64,000 bases of DNA, taken from assembly GCA_025360005.1 (NCBI GenBank), contig JANYDA010000001.1, positions 23,144-87,143 of the forward strand. Reading direction: 5' to 3'. This document shows positions 58,886-64,000 of this stretch, in pieces. A program made the position numbers and the translations under genes. How positions within the stretch are numbered: position 1 is the stretch's first letter; the number at the start of each line of letters is the position of its first letter. Origin of the DNA: Fibrobacteria bacterium (lineage in GTDB: Bacteria; Fibrobacterota; Fibrobacteria; UBA11236). Below the pieces are notes generated by a model. The model saw only the letters and a program-made list of their open reading frames with translations. It was not told where the DNA came from and did no database searches.

Positions 58886-59532
58886 CAGGCCTCCGGCTTC
58901 CGGAAAACGGCTTGCAGGCTGCGGGCCATGATCAGGCCGCGGATTTCCCGCGCCTCCTCCAGAATGGCCTTACTCCGGCTGCGGAGCAGGTTGTAGAAGA
59001 TCACCGCGGGGATGGCCACCAGCAAGCCCAAGGCGGTAGCCACCAATGAACGCGAGATGGCCACCATCACTTCGGAGCTGCCGCGCCCGCCGGAGGCGGC
59101 GAAGCGATCGAATGCGGAAAGGATGCCTATCACGGTGCCGGTCAGGCCCAGAAAAGGCGCGTTCGCACCCACGGTTCCCAGGAAGGAGAGCCCGCGCGTC
59201 AATTCCCTGCGTTCGCCGGATTCCTGGACGTCAAAAACCTTTTCCAGGGCTTCCGGAGCCAGGCCAAGATTGGCCATGCCCGTCTTGATCACGCGTCCCG
59301 CGACAGTGGCCTCGTCCCGCTTATCGGGAACCACGCCGGAAGGCAAGGGGGATTGGATTTCCCGCGAAAGCGCGGCGATCCACTTGGCGGGCGTCCCTTG
59401 GGCCAGGGAGCAGGCGCGCCAACGCCAGGCGAAGATGACGATGGCCGCGAAGCCGAGGAAAAACAAAAGCGAGAGCAATACCTTCTCGATGACGAGGAGC
59501 AGCGGGAGCAGATGACCGATTAAAGCGAACAT
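58885..59532 (-). CDS. exbB: MotA/TolQ/ExbB proton channel family protein
   Basis: A 215-residue protein with three transmembrane helices: VLLSLLFFLGFAAIVIFAW near the N-terminus, LSFLGTVGANAPFLGLTGTV in the middle, and ALGLLVAIPAVIFYNLLRSR, which is the ExbB/TolQ signature. A cytoplasmic region with basic residues separates the first two. Part of the energy-converting complex with exbD and tonB next door. GGAGG lies before the ATG. Confidence 0.92.
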   Translation of the reverse strand: MFALIGHLLPLLLVIEKVLLSLLFFLGFAAIVIFAWRWRACSLAQGTPAKWIAALSREIQSPLPSGVVPDKRDEATVAGRVIKTGMANLGLAPEALEKVFDVQESGERRELTRGLSFLGTVGANAPFLGLTGTVIGILSAFDRFAASGGRGSSEVMVAISRSLVATALGLLVAIPAVIFYNLLRSRSKAILEEAREIRGLIMARSLQAVFRKPEA

Positions 59533-59563
59533 GGATGGGATGCCTCCGATTCCGGGAATGGGT

Positions 59564-60892
59564 TCAGTTTCCGCGCCGCTTATCCCGTTCTATGGAAGCG
59601 GCATGCAGGATAGGGACCGGGATGGTGTCTTTCAATGCGATCAGTTGCACCGTGAAACTATCCAGCGCGGCGGCGGAGAAATAGCCGTCCCCGCCTTGGA
59701 TGTTGGTGTAATGCAAAGCGTTGTTGGCGGCCCTGCGGCTGTTGCCTCCCCGATCCCCCCCCAGGGAAATGCTGAAAGAAGGATTGAAGGCGCGCTGGTA
59801 TTCCACGTAGAGCGAGTCCACCGCGTAGAAATAAATGGCGTCCCGGCCGGTATAGTCGAGATTGCGATTGCCCCATGCCAAAGTGTCCGGATAACCGGTC
59901 ACGCCGGGATCCGCCTTGCCGGTGATGCCCAGGAAGCGGATATGGCCGCGTTGGTACAGGCCGGCCGTGTCCACTTTTTCGTTGCCGAAGATGGAGCGCA
60001 GGCTTTGCGTGATGGGATCGAGAATACGGGCCTGCGCGGTATCGTACGCATAGGCAACGGCCAGCCCGCCGAAGTCGCGCCGATCCAGATCCTGGACGAA
60101 GCGCCATTGGCGGGAATAGCGGCCTATGGGATCCGGGTTGGCGGGATTGGGATCGGTAACCTTGGCGGGATCGAAAATGTAAAAGGCCGTATCCCCCTTG
60201 GTCAACGGCCGCAGCACTAGGCCGCCGGCCAGGTAAACCCGGAGGTCTTCTTTCTCCACCCCCAGCCGCGAAAGCGAACGGATGGCTTCCAGACTGTCGT
60301 AAAGCCGGCCCAATGTCTGCGAATCCGCCAAGGCCCGCGCGGTCAATGCCGGCGGGAGGCCCAGGGAAAGGGAAGGATGCAAGGACTCGATGGGCGCCCA
60401 GGCCGTGTCGCGGATGGCGTAATGACGTTGCACGTAAGTTACCGCGGTCAACGTATCCGTGCGCCATTCATGCCGTTGCGGATACTCGCGCGCCGCGTCC
60501 CATTTCAGCCAAGCCTGCAGGCGGTAGCGGCCGCCCTGGCGGGCCGTGTCCGCGCTTCCCGCCTCGGGAAGCCACACGCGCGTGTTGGAGGAAGACATCC
60601 GGTAGGAAACCGTTTCCGGCGGAGACGCGTCCGTGCGGATGACCAGGGCCCGCGAAGCCGCGGAGTCGATGAAGGCGGCGGAACTGTCATAGCCGTTGGC
60701 GAAGGTGAGCGGACGTTCGATCCAAAGGGTATCGAAAGGTTTCCCTTGCACCAACATGAGCGCCACCTCAAGCTGAACTTTCGCCACTTGATCCTGTGGA
60801 GTCAGATCCCACGGGCCCAACAGGCATCCGCCCAGCGCCAGCGCCGCAGCCGGGGCCGCAAGCCTTTTAATCCATTTGCGTTCAGAACTCAT
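59564..60892 (-). CDS. Lipoprotein of unknown family coded between the TonB receptor and exbB
   Basis: A 442-residue protein whose signal ends in a lipobox LGGC (Cys23). The mature part is beta-rich with repeated Asp/Ser/Pro segments (LALGGCLLGPWDLTPQDQVA, AWLKWDAAREYPQRHEW, AYAYDTAQARILDPITQSLR). In pattern and position it resembles the DUF4249-like lipoproteins that accompany TonB-dependent receptors in Bacteroidota, but I cannot confirm the family. Its start overlaps the receptor's stop by 11 bases. It could cap or assist the receptor as a surface-exposed substrate-binding partner. Confidence 0.68.
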   Translation of the reverse strand: MSSERKWIKRLAAPAAALALGGCLLGPWDLTPQDQVAKVQLEVALMLVQGKPFDTLWIERPLTFANGYDSSAAFIDSAASRALVIRTDASPPETVSYRMSSSNTRVWLPEAGSADTARQGGRYRLQAWLKWDAAREYPQRHEWRTDTLTAVTYVQRHYAIRDTAWAPIESLHPSLSLGLPPALTARALADSQTLGRLYDSLEAIRSLSRLGVEKEDLRVYLAGGLVLRPLTKGDTAFYIFDPAKVTDPNPANPDPIGRYSRQWRFVQDLDRRDFGGLAVAYAYDTAQARILDPITQSLRSIFGNEKVDTAGLYQRGHIRFLGITGKADPGVTGYPDTLAWGNRNLDYTGRDAIYFYAVDSLYVEYQRAFNPSFSISLGGDRGGNSRRAANNALHYTNIQGGDGYFSAAALDSFTVQLIALKDTIPVPILHAASIERDKRRGN

Positions 60893-63461
60893 ATTCGTAC
60901 CCCAGGAAAACGGGCAGGAACGGGAACTGGTAGAAATAGGTCTTGGTGGGAGGGTTGGAGTTCCGCTCCACTTGCACCAGGTAGACGTTTTTCCGGTTCA
61001 AAACGTTGAGGAGAGTCCAGTAGAAACGCCAATGCCCCTCGCGGCCCACGTCGAAAGGGGTGATGTCCAAACGCATGTAGTCCGGCCGATCCAGCGCGTT
61101 GCGATCGTCGCTGAGCAAAGCGGTGGGAGAATTGCGGCGGGTGTTCTGGAAGGCATCGTGGGGCCGCGTGTACAGCCCCAATCCCGTATAAGGCAGGCCG
61201 GTATGGTAATTGAATTGCAGGTTGGTGCGGAAATACCTGCCTTTCTTCTTGGCTTCCCAAATCGCGTTTCCGTCCGCGCCTTTCCAGTTGATGTTGGCGG
61301 TGAGCTTCACCGAATGGCTCTGGTTCCAATCCGCGTAGTAGATTTTCTCCGCCTCGGAGGTGATGCCGTTATCGAAGGCGGCATGCCGGAGCACCGCCTG
61401 CGAGTAGGAATAACTGATGTCCCCGCTGACGGCCCCTTCCTCGCGCTTGAGATCCAGTTCCGTGCCCAGCGCATATCCATCGAGCGAAGAGAAGAGCGCG
61501 GAAAGGTCCCCGCCTTGGGCTTGCAGGCTGTCGATTTGCGCCGTAGTCTGGTTGGGATAGAACAAAGGGATGGCGCGCACATCCTTGTAGTAGGCCTGCC
61601 AAGAAGCCGTCAGCCCCAACATGGTGAGATTCTCCTTCTCCACGCCCATGGCCCCGAGCAAAGAACTGGTGGGTTTCATATCCCCCTTCACGGCGTACCA
61701 GAACTCGTTCGGCGTCTCCTGATCGGTAAAACGCAATGAGGCCAGGTATTGATGGTAATATCCCGCGTGGGCGTCGAACCGCCAATCCTTCTCCGGGCGC
61801 CAGGTATACGTGATACGGGGATCCCAGGTCCAGGAGGCAATCCCTTCCTTCACCACCTCCGCCAATCCGGATCCGGCCGGATGCTGGAGCCGGGGATAAT
61901 TGTACACGCGCAATCCGTATGCGAGGGTATGCCTGGGGTTGAGCACCCAGCGATCCTGCAGATAGGCCGCATGGAGGTCCACGGAGTATTTGTCCTCGAG
62001 GTAACTGTTGCGGGCCTTGTTCCCTTGCAGGAAGTCCACCCAGAAATAATTGAACTCATACCCGCCGGCAACGGCATGCCCCGGAATCCCCGTATACAAC
62101 AGGCCTTGGCGGCTGTTGATGGTCCGGATGGAATTGTCGAAGCGGAGGATATCGCTCAGGGAAAAAGTCTGATCGAACCCGGACCAAGCGATGGTCCCCT
62201 CATACGCCAGGGTAGGCGTCAATTGCAGGTGGGCGTTCAGGGGAAAGGCCTGGTTCCCCCAATTCAGGATCAGCGGATCCAGGTTCAAATCGTCGCGGCC
62301 CTGGTAGGCGGATACCCGCACCGTGTCCCGTCCATGGGTCCAGGCCAAATCCCCTTGCCAGTCGTAAAAGAAATAGCTTAAGGTGAAATCGATCAGCCCC
62401 AGCTTGTTGGCCCCTCTAAGCGCCTGATCGATCCAGGTCCTGCGCCCCGCCAGCGCCCAGGACCAATCGCCTTTCCGCCCGTCCGTCTCGATGCTGCCGG
62501 AGAAGGTGGTAACGCGGGCGATACCGGTAACCTTGGCGCTGTCGCCGGGCAAGGTGCCTGCCAGGCGGCTGCTGGAATCGAACGTGGATCCCCCGTCCTT
62601 GGAATGGACCGTGAGCACCGAAGCCAACCTGTCTCCCCAATAAGGATCGAAACCGCCCTTGTAGAAATCCAAGCCGCCCACGGCATCCGCCAGGAAGGTG
62701 CTGAAGAGGCCTCCAAAATGGGCGGGGGAATAAACCACGGCGTTATCGTACAGCACCAGATTCTCATCGCTGGCGCTGCCGCGCACGTACATCTTTGTCG
62801 AGAAGTCAGAAGAAGCCACCACGCCGGGGAGGGCTTGCACCGCGCGGATGACGTCCGGTTCCGCCAAGCCTGGCAAGCGCCGGATCTGCTGCACCGTTAC
62901 CCGTTCCTGCCCCAGCACCTTGGCCTTGCGGCGGCCGCGCACCACCACGGTCCGGCTTTCCTTGGCTTTGCCATCGTCGAGCAGCTTGGCCTTGCGGGCG
63001 GGTTCGGGCAGGGAATCCTGCTTCACGCTGTCGGCGGGAACGCTCAGCGTATCCACCACCAATCTTTCCGTGAACCGCAAAGGAGCCAGCTCCAGCGTAT
63101 CGAACCCCCTGGGCTGCACCAAGGTGCAGGCTTTGTTTCCGTTCTGATCCAGGCATAGATCGAACCGTCCCGCCGCCCTCGCGGCGCTGTCCAAAGCTAC
63201 CGTCAAGCTCCATCGGCCCGCGCTGTCCGCCAAGGCGTGCGCGGAATCGAGACTGACCCGCGCGCCCGCGGGCGCCGTTCCCTTGAATACCACGCGATGG
63301 AGGCGGCCGGCCGAATCGGCCGATGCCGTTGGGGCCGTATCGCCCGGGACTGCCCGGGAAAGCGTTGGATTTGCCGCGGCACCCCCTGGGGCCCCTTGGG
63401 CTAAAACGACGCAAGGCGCCGTCGCAAGCAAAATGAGGATGAGCAGGGAGATCGCCGGCAT
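60882..63461 (-). CDS. TonB-dependent outer-membrane receptor
   Basis: An 859-residue receptor. Signal peptide (SLLILILLATAPCVVLA). An N-terminal domain of about 130 residues precedes the plug, in place of the CarboxypepD_reg domain of Bacteroidota. The plug is clear: VTVQQIRRLPGLAEPDVIRA, VQALPGVVASSDFSTKMYVR, GSASDENLVLYDNAVVY. The C-terminal barrel of about 600 residues ends in a Phe (FLGYEYEF), as expected. It would take up a TonB-dependent ligand such as a siderophore, vitamin or glycan; the substrate cannot be told. First gene of a receptor-lipoprotein-exbB-exbD-tonB operon. No Shine-Dalgarno sequence is seen before the ATG. Confidence 0.9.
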   Translation of the reverse strand: MPAISLLILILLATAPCVVLAQGAPGGAAANPTLSRAVPGDTAPTASADSAGRLHRVVFKGTAPAGARVSLDSAHALADSAGRWSLTVALDSAARAAGRFDLCLDQNGNKACTLVQPRGFDTLELAPLRFTERLVVDTLSVPADSVKQDSLPEPARKAKLLDDGKAKESRTVVVRGRRKAKVLGQERVTVQQIRRLPGLAEPDVIRAVQALPGVVASSDFSTKMYVRGSASDENLVLYDNAVVYSPAHFGGLFSTFLADAVGGLDFYKGGFDPYWGDRLASVLTVHSKDGGSTFDSSSRLAGTLPGDSAKVTGIARVTTFSGSIETDGRKGDWSWALAGRRTWIDQALRGANKLGLIDFTLSYFFYDWQGDLAWTHGRDTVRVSAYQGRDDLNLDPLILNWGNQAFPLNAHLQLTPTLAYEGTIAWSGFDQTFSLSDILRFDNSIRTINSRQGLLYTGIPGHAVAGGYEFNYFWVDFLQGNKARNSYLEDKYSVDLHAAYLQDRWVLNPRHTLAYGLRVYNYPRLQHPAGSGLAEVVKEGIASWTWDPRITYTWRPEKDWRFDAHAGYYHQYLASLRFTDQETPNEFWYAVKGDMKPTSSLLGAMGVEKENLTMLGLTASWQAYYKDVRAIPLFYPNQTTAQIDSLQAQGGDLSALFSSLDGYALGTELDLKREEGAVSGDISYSYSQAVLRHAAFDNGITSEAEKIYYADWNQSHSVKLTANINWKGADGNAIWEAKKKGRYFRTNLQFNYHTGLPYTGLGLYTRPHDAFQNTRRNSPTALLSDDRNALDRPDYMRLDITPFDVGREGHWRFYWTLLNVLNRKNVYLVQVERNSNPPTKTYFYQFPFLPVFLGYEYEF

Positions 63462-63489
63462 TTATTTTAAAAGGAGGTTTATCCGTAAC

Positions 63490-63588
63490 ATGCTGTCAGG
63501 CAAAAGCGACCACCCCATCCATGGATCGGAAACCAATCGTCAGTACAATTTACAAGCGCGTCGGGATCCCTCATGGGTTATTTTGTAA
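63490..63588 (+). CDS. Possible small ORF of 32 residues (weak)
   Basis: An ATG at 63490 with AAAAGGAGG at 63469-63477, 12 bases before it. The product (MLSGKSDHPIHGSETN start, ending PSWVIL) has no recognisable domain or membrane segment. It is antisense to the receptor's leader region, and the ribosome-like sequence may be coincidence. Listed only because the site is unusually good for this window. Confidence 0.2.
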   Translation: MLSGKSDHPIHGSETNRQYNLQARRDPSWVIL

Positions 63589-63600
63589 ATCAATTGTAAA
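63549..63600. promoter_or_regulatory. TTGTAAA direct repeat with 11-bp spacing and inverted half-site upstream of the receptor gene
   Basis: TTGTAAA occurs at 63583-63589 and 63594-63600, starts 11 bp apart, in TTGTAAATCAATTGTAAA, and its reverse complement TTTACAA at 63549-63555. Direct repeats one helical turn apart are typical of OmpR/PhoB-type response-regulator boxes. They lie about 90-140 bases upstream of the receptor ATG and next to a histidine kinase gene whose regulator is probably just outside the window. Confidence 0.4.
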
Positions 63601-63626
63601 CCGGGATTGCCATCGGCGGCGCCGGA

Positions 63627-64000
63627 CTAGGCCCGGTTTTTCCCGTTGAACACCATCCTCATGGCAGTACCCTCGCCGACTACGCTGGTGACGTCCATTT
63701 CCCCTCCATGCGCGACCATGATCTTGCGGCAGAGGCTCAACCCCAAGCCATATCCCCCCGAAACCCTGCCCCTGGATTTATCCACCCGGTAGAAGGGCTC
63801 GAATATGGCCGCCAGTTCCGATTCGGGAATGCCCGGGCCGAAATCATGGAAGGCCAGGATTACTTGCGTTCGATCCCCGAGGGATGACTCATGCAAGGAG
63901 ACGACCACCGGATTCGCCTGCTGGCAAGAATACTTCAATGCGTTTTCCAATACATTCCGGATGACTATGGCTATCCGGTCCTTATCCATGTCCATGGTGG
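63627..64000 (-). CDS. Sensor histidine kinase, C-terminal ATPase domain (partial)
   Basis: The frame continues past base 64000; only about 124 residues of the C-terminus are present. They form the HATPase_c domain with N box IRNVLENALKYSCQQ, F/G1 motifs in AFHDFGPGIPESELAAIFEP and FYRVDKSRGRVSGGYGLGLS, and the final IMVAHGGEMDVTSVVGEGTA. The HisKA dimerisation domain and any sensor are beyond the window. Together with a response regulator, probably encoded further upstream, it may control the receptor operon; the repeat box beside it supports this. Confidence 0.9.
   Translation of the reverse strand, partial: TMDMDKDRIAIVIRNVLENALKYSCQQANPVVVSLHESSLGDRTQVILAFHDFGPGIPESELAAIFEPFYRVDKSRGRVSGGYGLGLSLCRKIMVAHGGEMDVTSVVGEGTAMRMVFNGKNRA

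Noticed and set aside
1..64000. CRISPR arrays, tRNA or rRNA genes
   Set aside because: No regularly spaced repeats, no tRNA-like cloverleaf or rRNA signature noted on either strand by reading; a dedicated scan could confirm.

Overview
What the window suggests. A GC-rich, gene-dense chromosomal segment from a Gram-negative, probably soil- or plant-litter-associated bacterium of the FCB group, most plausibly Fibrobacterota. The reasons are: a large set of secreted cellulases and hemicellulases (GH9 x2, GH5, GH8, GH1 and a GH51-like enzyme) mixed with carbohydrate-binding-like modules; C-terminal domains resembling type IX secretion (T9SS) sorting domains; lipoproteins, outer-membrane barrels and a TonB/ExbBD system; futalosine-type menaquinone genes; and flagellar rod/ring genes. 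The taxonomic call is inference; there is no rRNA or tRNA here. Layout. 1-2980 (minus): flgF-flgG-flgA-flgH, the distal-rod and L-ring part of a flagellar operon, with a sigma-54-like element in front of flgF. 3260-5744 (minus): a translationally coupled trio, a PfkB sugar kinase, futalosine hydrolase (mqnB) and 1,4-dihydroxy-6-naphthoate synthase (mqnD). 6119-14846: a diguanylate cyclase, a GT9-like protein, GDP-mannose synthesis (manC), a PHP phosphoesterase, a membrane protein, an M23 peptidase and a PorV-like barrel. 14893-16254: a GH1 beta-glucosidase facing a sugar-uptake operon. 16460-29529 (plus): one long cluster holding ABC ATPase, lipoprotein binding protein, two permeases, two large predicted outer-membrane proteins and a multi-domain GH51-like lipoprotein. 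It reads as a complete outer-membrane to inner-membrane oligosaccharide route that lacks SusC/SusD. The second permease carries a seven-blade propeller-like domain of about 335 residues in its first extracytoplasmic loop, the most unusual object in the window. 29687-43798: the cellulase block, GH9 (1648 residues), GH5 lipoprotein, an SDR-like protein, a second GH9, a non-catalytic binding-module protein and GH8. 44027-49867: two beta-helix surface proteins. 49944-54415: a PEGA protein, an ECF sigma factor coupled to a FecR/PEGA/TPR membrane regulator with a four-fold repeat in its cytoplasmic part, and an EF-hand protein. 54512-57539: an orphan IS3-type HTH protein, an RBBP9-like hydrolase, an MFS exporter and RNase H. 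57756-63461 (minus): one operon, TonB-dependent receptor, lipoprotein, exbB, exbD, tonB. 63627-64000: the C-terminal end of a histidine kinase, with an 11-bp-spaced direct repeat between it and the receptor gene. How it fits together. Secreted and surface GH9/GH5/GH8/GH51-like enzymes would release cello- and hemicello-oligosaccharides; the two barrels and the ABC importer could bring them in; the GH1 enzyme would finish the hydrolysis in the cytoplasm. The sigma/FecR pair and the histidine kinase are candidate regulators of the surface proteins, but no direct link to the enzymes is visible in the sequence.
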